This document shows positions 1-6,182 of a stretch of DNA of 6,672 bases, piece after piece. Below the pieces are notes generated by a model. It made no database searches, had not been told where the DNA came from, and worked only from the letters and a program-made list of their open reading frames with translations. The position numbers and the translations under genes are program-made. Position 1 is the stretch's first letter. The number at the start of each line of letters is the position of its first letter. Source of the stretch: Herminiimonas sp. (GTDB taxonomy: Bacteria > Pseudomonadota > Gammaproteobacteria > Burkholderiales > Burkholderiaceae); NCBI GenBank assembly GCA_014377155.1, contig JACMQD010000460.1:1-6672 (forward strand), written 5' to 3'.

Positions 1-12
1 GAATGTTTCTGC

Positions 13-42
13 TTGCCAACCACCGGTAGTTCCCTGCAAAAT
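13..42 (+). promoter_or_regulatory. Possible weak sigma-70-like promoter for aroQ
   Basis: TTGCCA at 13-18 matches five of six bases of the -35 consensus. CAAAAT at 37-42 matches four of six bases of the -10 consensus, and the spacer is 18 nt. No reading frame in bases 1-73 looks like the end of an upstream protein, so this stretch appears to be an intergenic leader. Such matches are common by chance, and transcription could equally come from a gene upstream of the window. Confidence 0.3.
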
Positions 43-60
43 GCGACAACATCGCTGAAC

Positions 61-64
61 GGAG
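61..64 (+). promoter_or_regulatory. Ribosome binding site that decides the aroQ start
   Basis: GGAG lies nine bases before the ATG at 74. An in-frame TTG at 65 would sit directly against this motif with no spacer, so the ATG at 74 is preferred. That start also gives the expected family N-terminus, a short lead followed by the conserved [12 protein letters not shown] stretch. Confidence 0.7.
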
Positions 65-73
65 TTGCATCAG

Positions 74-511
74 ATGGCAAAAAATATCCTGCTTCTCAAC
101 GGTCCGAATCTCAACCTGCTAGGCAGTCGCGAGCCTCAGGTCTATGGCGCGACCACGCTTGGTGAAGTCGAGCAGGAAGCAGTTACGCAGGCTCATGCTC
201 AAGGTGTCGCGTTGACGGCTTTTCAGAGTAATCACGAAGGCGTGCTGATTGATCGGATTCATCAGGCAGCCCGGGATGGCGTCGACGCCATCGTCATCAA
301 TCCCGGTGGCCTTACCCATACCAGCATTGCCTTGCGCGATGCGCTAGCCGGAGTAGCGATCCCGTTCGTCGAAGTCCATGTTTCGAACATTCACCGTCGC
401 GAAGCGTTCCGCCATCATTCTTATCTGTCGGGCATTGCAGTAGGCGTGATTTGCGGACTAGGCGTCGAGGGCTACCGCGCAGCAATTGAATTTGCTGTCA
501 AAAAACTCTAA
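74..511 (+). CDS. aroQ: Type II 3-dehydroquinate dehydratase
   Basis: This 145-residue protein dehydrates 3-dehydroquinate to 3-dehydroshikimate, the third step of the shikimate pathway, in the cytoplasm. Type II enzymes are small (about 145-150 residues) flavodoxin-like dodecamers, and the length fits. Visible landmarks, numbered from the ATG at 74, are GPNLNLLG at 10-17, Arg19 and Tyr24 on the flexible active-site lid (catalytic Arg and Tyr in the family), QSNHEG at 51-56, [15 protein letters not shown] at 76-90, and [11 protein letters not shown] at 100-110. His102 is the expected general acid, and Ser104 and Arg113 are expected substrate contacts. All key residues are present and nothing looks broken. 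The start is set by GGAG at 61-64. The gene is separated from accB by 122 nt containing a likely promoter, so co-transcription with accB is possible but not required. Confidence 0.97.
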   Translation: MAKNILLLNGPNLNLLGSREPQVYGATTLGEVEQEAVTQAHAQGVALTAFQSNHEGVLIDRIHQAARDGVDAIVINPGGLTHTSIALRDALAGVAIPFVEVHVSNIHRREAFRHHSYLSGIAVGVICGLGVEGYRAAIEFAVKKL

Positions 512-512
512 A

Positions 513-543
513 TTCGCCTATCTCCAGCCTTGCCGCTTATAAT
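513..543 (+). promoter_or_regulatory. Likely accB promoter
   Basis: A perfect -10 hexamer, TATAAT, lies at 538-543. The best -35 candidate is TTCGCC at 513-518 with a 19-nt spacer, a poor match, so the -35 assignment is uncertain. Transcription would begin near 549-552, giving a leader of about 80 nt before the accB ATG. The position, just after the aroQ stop codon and upstream of a structured A+T-rich leader, suggests that accBC has its own promoter inside the operon. Confidence 0.5.
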
Positions 544-560
544 CACCGCATAAACGAAAC

Positions 561-599
561 AAAATCGTGGCAAAATCGCAGAAAATTGTCGCGATTTTC
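561..599 (+). repeat. Inverted repeat in the accB leader, with alternative pairing arms
   Basis: AAAATCGC at 572-579 and GCGATTTT at 591-598 form a perfect eight-base inverted repeat around an 11-nt loop. The same right arm can pair with two other segments: AAAATCG at 561-567, and GAAAAT at 581-586 (partner ATTTTC at 594-599). It lies between the predicted promoter and the ribosome binding site. It could be an operator, an RNA hairpin or a set of mutually exclusive RNA folds. There is no U-run after it, so it is not a normal terminator. Confidence 0.55.
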
Positions 600-620
600 A
601 AATCAATATCAAAAAATTTC

Positions 621-627
621 GAGGGGG
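621..627 (+). promoter_or_regulatory. Strong ribosome binding site for accB
   Basis: GAGGGGG lies six bases before the ATG at 634. It fixes the accB start there and argues against longer in-frame extensions reaching back to about 586, which would translate through the inverted repeat and give an N-terminus unlike the family. Confidence 0.8.
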
Positions 628-633
628 TTTTAC

Positions 634-1080
634 ATGGATCTAAGAAAACTGAAGACGCTGATCGACCTGGTCGCAGAGTCCGATATCGCTGAACTGGAAG
701 TCACCGAAGGCGAAAGCAAGGTCCGTATCGTCAAATCCTCTGCCCAACCCCAGAATCAGATGGTCATGATGCAGCCGCAAGGCATGCAGCAGGCAGTCGC
801 CGCACCGATCGTGGCGGCGCCGGTTGCCATGCCCGTCGAGCCCGAAGGACATGTCGTCAAGTCGCCAATGGTCGGTACGTTCTACCGCTCATCGGCCCCA
901 GGCACCGCGGCTTATGTCGAGATCGGCGCGTCGGTCAAGGAAGGCGATACGCTATGCATTATCGAAGCCATGAAGCTGCTCAATGAAATCGACGCCGATG
1001 CCTCCGGCGTGATCAAGCAGATTCTGGTTGAAAACGGTCAACCGGTCGAATTCGGTCAGCCATTGTTCTTGATCGGCTAG
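634..1080 (+). CDS. accB: Acetyl-CoA carboxylase biotin carboxyl carrier protein (BCCP)
   Basis: This 148-residue protein carries the biotin that shuttles CO2 from biotin carboxylase (AccC) to the carboxyltransferase (AccA/AccD), which makes malonyl-CoA for fatty acid synthesis. Residues 1-34 form the N-terminal dimerisation/AccC-binding segment ([20 protein letters not shown] onward). Residues 35-70 are a flexible linker rich in Gln, Met, Pro and Ala. Residues 72-148 are the biotinyl domain. [11 protein letters not shown] at 76-86 is typical, and the biotinylation motif EAMKLLNEI at 111-119 places biotin on Lys114. The length is close to other BCCPs. The protein must be modified by biotin ligase (BirA), encoded elsewhere. 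In E. coli AccB represses its own operon; whether that holds here is unknown, but the structured leader upstream would be the place for it. The start is fixed by GAGGGGG at 621-627. Confidence 0.98.
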   Translation: MDLRKLKTLIDLVAESDIAELEVTEGESKVRIVKSSAQPQNQMVMMQPQGMQQAVAAPIVAAPVAMPVEPEGHVVKSPMVGTFYRSSAPGTAAYVEIGASVKEGDTLCIIEAMKLLNEIDADASGVIKQILVENGQPVEFGQPLFLIG

Positions 1081-1134
1081 ACACGCCAGACCTAGCCGCC
1101 GGGACATGCCGATACCTGTTGCGATTGGGTGAGC

Positions 1135-1220
1135 GTCGCGCGCCATGCGCCGCCAGACCCCGCGTCATCGACGGCAAGCCGGCTTGGCAGCGCTGCCGCA
1201 CCAACGTCGCGCCATGCGCC
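1135..1220 (+). repeat. Imperfect direct repeat in the accB-accC spacer
   Basis: GTCGCGCGCCATGCGCC at 1135-1151 recurs as GTCGCGCCATGCGCC at 1206-1220, differing only by a two-base CG insertion. The copies lie about 70 nt apart and flank the palindromes at 1175-1197. Each copy contains an ATG, and both ATGs are in the same reading frame (1145 and 1214). The function is unknown. Confidence 0.6.
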
Positions 1221-1243
1221 TGATCTTGTATCAATCCTTATGA
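1145..1243 (+). CDS. Possible 32-codon upstream ORF before accC (doubtful)
   Basis: An ATG at 1145 opens a 32-residue, strongly basic reading frame rich in Arg, Gln and Leu, ending with TGA at 1241-1243, 18 nt before accC. No good Shine-Dalgarno sequence precedes it. Its TGA overlaps the ATG at 1240 of a nine-codon frame, which in turn runs past the accC ATG and stops at 1267-1269. These could couple translation into accC, whose own ribosome binding site is poor. Short frames are frequent by chance in GC-rich DNA, and I do not recognise the peptide. Confidence 0.15.
   Translation: MRRQTPRHRRQAGLAALPHQRRAMRLILYQSL
1172..1198 (+). repeat. Adjacent palindromes in the accB-accC spacer
   Basis: CAAGCCGGCTTG at 1175-1186 and GGCAGCGCTGCC at 1186-1197 are two perfect 12-base palindromes sharing one base. 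CGGCA at 1172-1176 and TGCCG at 1194-1198 can also pair as outer arms enclosing both. The RNA could therefore fold in more than one way. It may be an mRNA stability or processing element between accB and accC, or a small REP-like element. No poly-U tract follows, so it is not a rho-independent terminator. Confidence 0.5.
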
Positions 1244-1261
1244 CGAGCAGCCATTACTTCT

Positions 1262-2641
1262 ATGTTTGAAAAAATCCTCATCGCCAATCGCGGCGAAATT
1301 GCACTGCGTATCCAGCGTGCCTGCCGCGAAATGGGCATTAAAACCGTAGTCGTGCATTCCGAAGTCGACCGTGACGCCAAATACGTCAAGCTGGCCGACG
1401 AATCCGTGTGTATCGGCCCTGCTCCTTCTGCCCTGAGCTACCTGAACATGCCGGCCATCATTAGCGCCGCTGAAGTCACCGATGCCGAAGCGATCCATCC
1501 CGGCTATGGTTTTCTGTCCGAAAACGCCGATTTCGCCGAGCGGGTCGAGCAATCCGGCTTTGTTTTTATCGGCCCGCGCTCGGACACCATTCGCCTGATG
1601 GGCGACAAGGTATCGGCGAAACAGGCGATGATCAAGGCGGGTGTACCGTGCGTCCCCGGTTCGGACGGCGCACTGCCGGACGACGCTAAGGAAATCATTC
1701 GCATCGCCCGCAAAGTGGGTTATCCGGTCATCATCAAAGCTGCCGGTGGTGGCGGCGGACGCGGCATGCGCGTAGTGCATACCGAAGCGGCACTGCTCAA
1801 TGCGGTAACCATGACGCGCAGCGAAGCCGGTACCGCATTCGGCAATCCCGAAGTCTATATGGAAAAGTATCTCGAAAATCCACGCCATGTGGAAATCCAG
1901 ATCCTGGCCGACGAATTCAAGAATGCGGTCTGGCTGGGCGAGCGTGACTGTTCCATGCAACGCCGCCATCAGAAGGTCATCGAAGAGGCACCGGCCACCG
2001 GCATTCCGCGCAAGATCATCGAGCGCATCGGTGACCGCTGCGCCGATGCTTGCCGCAAGATGGGTTATCGCGGCGCAGGCACCTTCGAATTCCTCTACGA
2101 GAACGGCGAGTTCTATTTCATCGAGATGAATACACGGGTACAGGTCGAGCATCCGGTAACCGAAATGATCACCGGCATCGATATCGTGCAGGAACAGATC
2201 CGCATCGCTGCCGGCGAAAGGCTGCCGTTTCGCCAGCGCGACATCGTGCTCAAGGGCCATGCGATCGAATGTCGCATCAATGCCGAAGACCCGTTCAAGT
2301 TTACGCCATCGCCGGGCAAGATCATTTCATGGCATGCGCCGGGCGGACCAGGGATCCGGGTTGATTCGCATGCCTATGCCGGCTACTATGTACCGCCGAC
2401 CTATGATTCGATGATCGGCAAGGTGATCGCTTACGGCGCCACGCGCGACCAGGCTATCCGCCGCATGCAGATTGCGCTGTCCGAGATGGTGGTCGAAGGC
2501 ATTCTGACCAATATCCCGCTGCATCGCGACCTGATGGTCGATGCCCGTTTTATTGAAGGCGGCACTAACATTCACTACCTCGAGCAAAAGTTGGCCAACA
2601 AGCCGGATTTGCCTAAAAACCCGAGTAACGTCAAGTCATAG
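1262..2641 (+). CDS. accC: Acetyl-CoA carboxylase, biotin carboxylase subunit
   Basis: This 459-residue ATP-grasp enzyme carboxylates the biotin on AccB using ATP and bicarbonate, the first half-reaction of acetyl-CoA carboxylase. The N-terminus has the family [14 protein letters not shown]. Numbering coincides with the E. coli enzyme: Lys116 and Lys159 (ATP), the glycine loop GGGGGRGMR at 162-170, [16 protein letters not shown] at 227-242 with Lys238, Glu276, Glu288, Asn290, Arg292 and Glu296 (metal and catalysis), and Arg338 in [12 protein letters not shown]. All are present, so the enzyme should be active. The C-terminal tail is about ten residues longer than in E. coli and looks unstructured. 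No strong Shine-Dalgarno sequence precedes the ATG; the nearest purine patch, GAGCAG at 1245-1250, lies 11 nt upstream. The start is supported mainly by the conserved N-terminus. The 181-nt gap from accB is longer than the other spacers of this block. Confidence 0.98.
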   Translation: MFEKILIANRGEIALRIQRACREMGIKTVVVHSEVDRDAKYVKLADESVCIGPAPSALSYLNMPAIISAAEVTDAEAIHPGYGFLSENADFAERVEQSGFVFIGPRSDTIRLMGDKVSAKQAMIKAGVPCVPGSDGALPDDAKEIIRIARKVGYPVIIKAAGGGGGRGMRVVHTEAALLNAVTMTRSEAGTAFGNPEVYMEKYLENPRHVEIQILADEFKNAVWLGERDCSMQRRHQKVIEEAPATGIPRKIIERIGDRCADACRKMGYRGAGTFEFLYENGEFYFIEMNTRVQVEHPVTEMITGIDIVQEQIRIAAGERLPFRQRDIVLKGHAIECRINAEDPFKFTPSPGKIISWHAPGGPGIRVDSHAYAGYYVPPTYDSMIGKVIAYGATRDQAIRRMQIALSEMVVEGILTNIPLHRDLMVDARFIEGGTNIHYLEQKLANKPDLPKNPSNVKS

Positions 2642-2650
2642 GTTGGCATC

Positions 2651-3574
2651 ATGAGCTGGATCGAAATCGTCGTTGAAGTCGCGCGCCGCCACGCTGAACA
2701 TTTTTCGGATGCCTTGATGGAAGCCGGTGCGCTGTCGGTGTCGGTCGAGGATGCAGATTTTGGTACCGATGCCGAGCAACCGCTGTTCGGCGAGCCCGGT
2801 ATGGAACCGGAACAGGCCGCTTGGGAACGCAGCCGCGTCGTGGCGCTGACCGAGGCCGACGCCGATCATGCGGCGATTGTCGAGGCTGCGGCTGCCGCAT
2901 GCGGTCTTGACGCCGCCATGCCGGCGTATTCGCTGCGCGACGTAGCCGAGCAGGACTGGGTGCGCCTGACGCAATCGCAGTTCGAACCGATTCATATTGG
3001 CAAGAATATCTGGGTCGTGCCGAGCTGGCATGATGCGCCAGACCCGACAGCGCTGGTGCTGGAACTCGATCCCGGCCTGGCGTTCGGAACCGGCAGTCAT
3101 CCGACCACACGCTTGTGCATGGAGTGGCTCGAACAAAAAACGCCGGCCGGCCTGTCGGTACTCGACTACGGCTGCGGCTCCGGCATTCTGGCAATGGTCG
3201 CCAAGAAGCTTGGCGCCGCCGAGGTGATCGGCGTCGATATCGATCCGCAGGCGATCGAATCGGCACGCTATAACACCGAACGCAACCACTGCGACATCAT
3301 CTATGCGCTGCCGGAAGAATTCATCGGTGCGTCGGCTGGCGCCACCTTCGGCATCGTCGTCGCCAACATCTTGTCGGGCCCGCTTAAACTGATGGCGCCA
3401 ATGCTTGCCGGGCGCGTGGCGCCGGCGGGTTATCTGGTACTATCGGGCGTCTTGGCGCGCCAGGCCGAAGAAGTGGCGGCTGCCTATGCGCCGTATATTT
3501 CCCTGTCAGTATGGGCCGAACGCGACGGCTGGGTTGCACTGCACGGGCAACTGGCAGACATCAGACCAGCGTAA
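2651..3574 (+). CDS. prmA: Ribosomal protein L11 methyltransferase
   Basis: This 307-residue protein is the S-adenosylmethionine-dependent enzyme that trimethylates ribosomal protein L11. Residues 1 to about 100 match the small substrate-recognition domain (opening SWIEIVVEV). The catalytic class I Rossmann domain follows. Signature stretches are [18 protein letters not shown] at 139-156, the SAM-binding [11 protein letters not shown] at 170-180, the acidic end of strand 2 in [15 protein letters not shown] at 194-208, and VANILSGPL at 237-245, with Asn-Ile-Leu in the position of the family's catalytic-site motif. Length is slightly above the usual 290-300. It starts nine bases after the accC stop codon, with AGG at 2640-2642 overlapping that stop as a short ribosome binding site. 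The accC-prmA pairing is common in proteobacteria. Loss of prmA in E. coli has little growth effect, so its role here is probably fine tuning. Confidence 0.96.
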   Translation: MSWIEIVVEVARRHAEHFSDALMEAGALSVSVEDADFGTDAEQPLFGEPGMEPEQAAWERSRVVALTEADADHAAIVEAAAAACGLDAAMPAYSLRDVAEQDWVRLTQSQFEPIHIGKNIWVVPSWHDAPDPTALVLELDPGLAFGTGSHPTTRLCMEWLEQKTPAGLSVLDYGCGSGILAMVAKKLGAAEVIGVDIDPQAIESARYNTERNHCDIIYALPEEFIGASAGATFGIVVANILSGPLKLMAPMLAGRVAPAGYLVLSGVLARQAEEVAAAYAPYISLSVWAERDGWVALHGQLADIRPA

Positions 3575-4887
3575 TGGCGCTCGCGACTAAATGTCCGCAT
3601 TGCCAGACGACGTTTCGCGTCGCGCATGACCAGTTGAAATTGCGCGCCGGCCTGGTCCGATGCGGCGCCTGCAAGGAAGTCTTCAACGGCATCGAACATT
3701 TGCTGCGCCCAGCCGAGCAGGCTGTGCCGGTCGCGCACACCTTGCCAGCAGAAGCCGATAGAACGCAAGCCGAGCCTGCGGCAGCGGCGGCTCCGACGAC
3801 GCAAGTTACAGCAGAGGAGGCATCGGCAGATTCAGCACCTGCAAATTCAGCACCCGCCTTCGTAACACCCCTACACCAGCGCTCTCTCGACACCGATGCT
3901 GCGCCACTGTCAGGTATTGCGGTGAGCGAAGCCGATTCGACTGACCAGTCTGCCATTACCCCGGTCGAAGAAGCGTCGCCGCCCGGCGCTGCCGCGATTG
4001 TCAATTCGCTCTCGCAAGAAATCGATCCGGCAGCGTCGATCGAATCGGCAGCCTTGGCCAGTTCGCTCGATTTCGACATTGCTCCGGCCAATCAACGCTG
4101 GCCGCTGCCGACCACGCCGGCGGCCACTGATGCCGATCCTGCCCATCCGCTCGAGCGCATGACGCTGATGGACTTTACCGATCGCTTCGACGACGCCTAC
4201 CCTGACGAAGCCGATCCCGACCCCGTCCCTACCGCCGAGGCCATCGGTGCCGATGTCCCGGACCCGCTCGACAAGGCCATCGACGACCTGCAGCGCAAGC
4301 CATGGCGGGGCGAAGGCAACGTGGTCGATGATCCTGATGATCCGGAAACCCTGGATGCCGATGTCCCCGGCTTTGTCCGGCGCGGTCGCCGCCAGCAGCG
4401 CGTCGGGCGCAAGCTGCGCCTGGTCATGGCGAGCGGTTCGCTGGTTCTGCTCATGGCCTTGGCAGCCCAGGGCGCCTATGTTTTTCGCAACGTGCTGGCC
4501 GCCACGGTTCCGACGCTCAAGCCTATGCTGGTCGCGGCATGCGGCGTGCTCGACTGTGCGGTCGGCTTGCCGGCCCAAATCGACACGCTGTCGATCGAAT
4601 CCAGCGAGCTGCAAATAACGCCGCCGGCCCGCGATGCATTCATGCTCAGCATGTTGTTGCGAAACCGCAGCAGTACCGTCCAGGACTGGCCGAATATCGA
4701 ACTCACGCTTAACGACGCCAACGATAAGCCGATCGGCCGCCGGGTGTTCCTGCCGCGGGATTACCTTGCGGCGGCGGTCGATCTGTCGAAAGGATTCATG
4801 GCGGCGTCCGAACAATCGATCAAGGTCAACTTCGAACTGACGCAGTTGAAAGCGGCGGGATTCAAGGTATATCTGTTTTACTCATGA
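3574..4887 (+). CDS. Zinc-ribbon, single-pass membrane protein with DUF3426 domain
   Basis: This 437-residue protein is of unknown function. An N-terminal zinc ribbon of the MJ0042 type has Cys7-x2-Cys10 and Cys30-x2-Cys33 (KCPHCQTTFRV and VRCGACKEVF). Residues 45-265 are a long acidic region rich in Ala, Pro, Asp, Glu and Ser, probably disordered, including a near-duplicate DSAPA/NSAPA at 86-95. A basic patch (RRGRRQQRVGRKLR) precedes one transmembrane segment at about 283-304, so by the positive-inside rule the zinc ribbon should be cytoplasmic and the C-terminus periplasmic. The C-terminal part is a DUF3426 domain, including Cys323 and Cys328, which could form a disulfide. The ATG overlaps the prmA stop codon (TAATG), and no good Shine-Dalgarno sequence is seen, so translation is probably coupled to prmA. 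A longer in-frame start at 3511 would lie inside prmA and add a non-family N-terminus, so I reject it. Confidence 0.88.
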   Translation: MALATKCPHCQTTFRVAHDQLKLRAGLVRCGACKEVFNGIEHLLRPAEQAVPVAHTLPAEADRTQAEPAAAAAPTTQVTAEEASADSAPANSAPAFVTPLHQRSLDTDAAPLSGIAVSEADSTDQSAITPVEEASPPGAAAIVNSLSQEIDPAASIESAALASSLDFDIAPANQRWPLPTTPAATDADPAHPLERMTLMDFTDRFDDAYPDEADPDPVPTAEAIGADVPDPLDKAIDDLQRKPWRGEGNVVDDPDDPETLDADVPGFVRRGRRQQRVGRKLRLVMASGSLVLLMALAAQGAYVFRNVLAATVPTLKPMLVAACGVLDCAVGLPAQIDTLSIESSELQITPPARDAFMLSMLLRNRSSTVQDWPNIELTLNDANDKPIGRRVFLPRDYLAAAVDLSKGFMAASEQSIKVNFELTQLKAAGFKVYLFYS

Positions 4888-4946
4888 CGATGGCAAACCG
4901 TGCGACTGCCGTTCTTACTAACCTCCTTACCTGGCTTCCTTCATGA
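4884..4946 (+). CDS. Possible 20-codon coupling minigene between the DUF3426 gene and the kinase
   Basis: An ATG at 4884 overlaps the DUF3426 stop codon (ATGA at 4884-4887). The frame runs 20 codons, beginning MTMANRATAV and ending TWLPS, and stops with a TGA that overlaps the kinase start (ATGA at 4943-4946). The three frames all differ, so a terminating ribosome could restart twice and reach the kinase ATG, which has no purine-rich site of its own. The peptide is too short to assign a function, and its role may be only to carry ribosomes across the gap. Two chance overlaps cannot be excluded. Confidence 0.35.
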   Translation: MTMANRATAVLTNLLTWLPS

Positions 4947-5875
4947 CTTCACTTATTTGCGGCTCGCTGGCCTTCGATACCATCATGTCGTTCGAAGACC
5001 GTTTTTCAAACGCGCTGCTGGCTGATCAGTTGCACAAGATTAATGTCGCTTTCCTCGTGCCGTCGATGCGCCGCGAATTCGGGGGATGCGCCGGCAATAT
5101 CGCCTACAACCTCAAACTGCTCGGTGGCGAGCCGCTGATCATGGCAACTGTCGGCCAGGACAGCGCGTCGTATCTGACACGCCTGAACGACCTCGACATG
5201 ACCCAGCGATGCGTGCGCACCATCGATACCGCTTATACGGCGCAGGCCTACATCATCACCGATGCAGGCAATAATCAGATCACCGCCTTTCACCCGGGCG
5301 CCATGACCTTCTCGCACCACAACAAGGTTGCCGACGCCGGCGCGGTCAAGCTGGCGATCGTGGCGCCCGATGGCCGCGACGGCATGTTGCAGCATGCGCA
5401 GCAATGCGCTGAACTCGACATCCCGCTGATCTTCGATCCGGGCCAGGGCTTGCCGATGTTTAATGGCGCGGAATTGGAAGCCTTCATCGACTTGGCGACT
5501 TATGTCGCGGTCAATGATTATGAAGCTGAACTACTAACCTCGCGCACGGGCCTCACGCTTGAACAAATCGCGGAACGCGTCAGCGCGCTGGTCGTCACGC
5601 GCGGCGAACTCGGTGCCGATATTTTTACCGGCGGTCGCCGGATCGCTATTCCGTGCGTGACCGCCGAGAAAGTGATCGATCCGACCGGCTGCGGGGATGC
5701 ATTCCGCGCCGGCATGCTGTTCGGCCTCACGCATGACATGGACTGGGAAAGCACGGGTCGTCTGTCGAGCTTGATGGGGGCGATCAAGATTGCGCATCAG
5801 GGGGCGCAGAATCACGTGCTGTCGCGGGCTGAGATCGATGCGCGGTTTCAGCAGGCCTTTGGGTACCGGTTATGA
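4943..5875 (+). CDS. PfkB-family (ribokinase-like) sugar/nucleoside kinase
   Basis: This 310-residue kinase belongs to the ribokinase/PfkB superfamily, which phosphorylates a sugar or nucleoside hydroxyl with ATP. The first PfkB signature is seen as FGGCAGNIAYNLKLLGGEP at 46-64. The second, DPTGCGDAFRAGM at 246-258, supplies the anion hole and the catalytic base Asp252; it has Cys250 where many relatives have Ala (GAGD). VAVNDYEAELL near residues 189-199 and VVTRGELGADIF near 216-227 match the usual ATP-side motifs. The length is normal. The substrate cannot be read from the sequence. Related genes next to prmA in Burkholderiales are annotated as carbohydrate kinase or adenosine kinase, so both are open. 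The 55-nt gap upstream has no Shine-Dalgarno sequence and instead contains pyrimidine-rich ACCTCCTTA at 4921-4929. Expression probably depends on coupling to the upstream gene. Confidence 0.92.
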   Translation: MTSLICGSLAFDTIMSFEDRFSNALLADQLHKINVAFLVPSMRREFGGCAGNIAYNLKLLGGEPLIMATVGQDSASYLTRLNDLDMTQRCVRTIDTAYTAQAYIITDAGNNQITAFHPGAMTFSHHNKVADAGAVKLAIVAPDGRDGMLQHAQQCAELDIPLIFDPGQGLPMFNGAELEAFIDLATYVAVNDYEAELLTSRTGLTLEQIAERVSALVVTRGELGADIFTGGRRIAIPCVTAEKVIDPTGCGDAFRAGMLFGLTHDMDWESTGRLSSLMGAIKIAHQGAQNHVLSRAEIDARFQQAFGYRL

Positions 5876-6167
5876 TTGGCGTGCGGTAAATTGGTGTTCA
5901 GCTCGACGTGCAATTGCGTTGCTCTGGAAGGCTGTCCTCACTGTGGTTTCGTTTGATGGGTGCGGATTAAACGTGTCCAAATAATGATTTGCCGCCGGTT
6001 TTGACTGCGCGCGCCTGTATCTCCGGACCCGTTGGAATAGTCGATTGCGCCAGTGTATTTGGCCTTCAATTTGATTTTCCGGATCGGGTTTTTGGCTCGA
6101 TTGGCCCCTACGATGCGCATTTTTCAGCGCAAAATTTACGACGTCATACAGTTTTTAAGAGCGCTCC
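5876..6167. other. Intergenic stretch with no convincing gene
   Basis: About 290 nt separate the kinase from the last gene. Short reading frames exist on both strands: a TTG-started 60-codon frame at 5989-6171 on the plus strand and a 60-codon frame at 5938-6120 on the minus strand. Neither has a good ribosome binding site or a recognised domain. A five-base stem TGCGC/GCGCA (6114-6118 and 6127-6131, eight-base loop) and the palindrome GAGCGCTC at 6159-6166 are present. I found no rho-independent terminator after the kinase and no clear promoter for the next gene. It marks the boundary between the conserved block and the A+T-richer DNA on the right. Confidence 0.6.
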
Positions 6168-6169
6168 AT

Positions 6170-6174
6170 GAGGA
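6170..6174 (+). promoter_or_regulatory. Ribosome binding site that decides the last gene's start
   Basis: GAGGA lies eight bases before the ATG at 6183, good spacing for a Shine-Dalgarno site. The in-frame ATG at 6168 overlaps this motif and has only a weak AAGAG patch before it, so 6183 is the preferred start. Confidence 0.65.
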
Positions 6175-6182
6175 TTGAAACC

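Noticed and set aside
487..515. Inverted repeat GAATTT/AAATTC around the aroQ stop codon, considered as a terminator
   Set aside because: The stem is only six A/T-rich pairs with a 17-nt loop and no following T-run, so it is not a credible rho-independent terminator.
1238..2260. 340-codon open frame on the minus strand
   Set aside because: It lies entirely opposite accC, which has every catalytic residue of biotin carboxylase. Long antisense frames are a by-product of the GC-rich codon pattern, and the product has no recognisable domain.
2636..3289. Minus-strand frames of 217 and 205 codons opposite prmA
   Set aside because: Two different antisense frames overlap the same prmA sequence, both rich in Arg/His or Arg/Pro as expected of shadows. 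prmA motifs are intact on the plus strand.
3829..3858. Tandem near-duplicate of 15 bases (DSAPA then NSAPA)
   Set aside because: 12 of 15 bases match, but it lies in a low-complexity Ala/Pro linker where such repeats arise easily. It is noted with the gene and not treated as a separate element.
3910..4815. 301-codon minus-strand frame opposite the DUF3426 gene
   Set aside because: The Arg/Gly/Asp-rich composition is typical of an antisense shadow of an Ala/Asp-rich gene, and there is no ribosome binding site or domain.
5790..5984. 64-codon plus-strand frame overlapping the end of the kinase gene
   Set aside because: Most of it overlaps the kinase CDS in another frame. The product is Arg/Cys/Trp-rich with no domain and no ribosome binding site.
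6114..6131. TGCGC/GCGCA stem considered as a terminator after the kinase gene
   Set aside because: The stem has only five pairs, and the downstream sequence on the plus strand is AAAATTT rather than a T-run. It is too weak to call.
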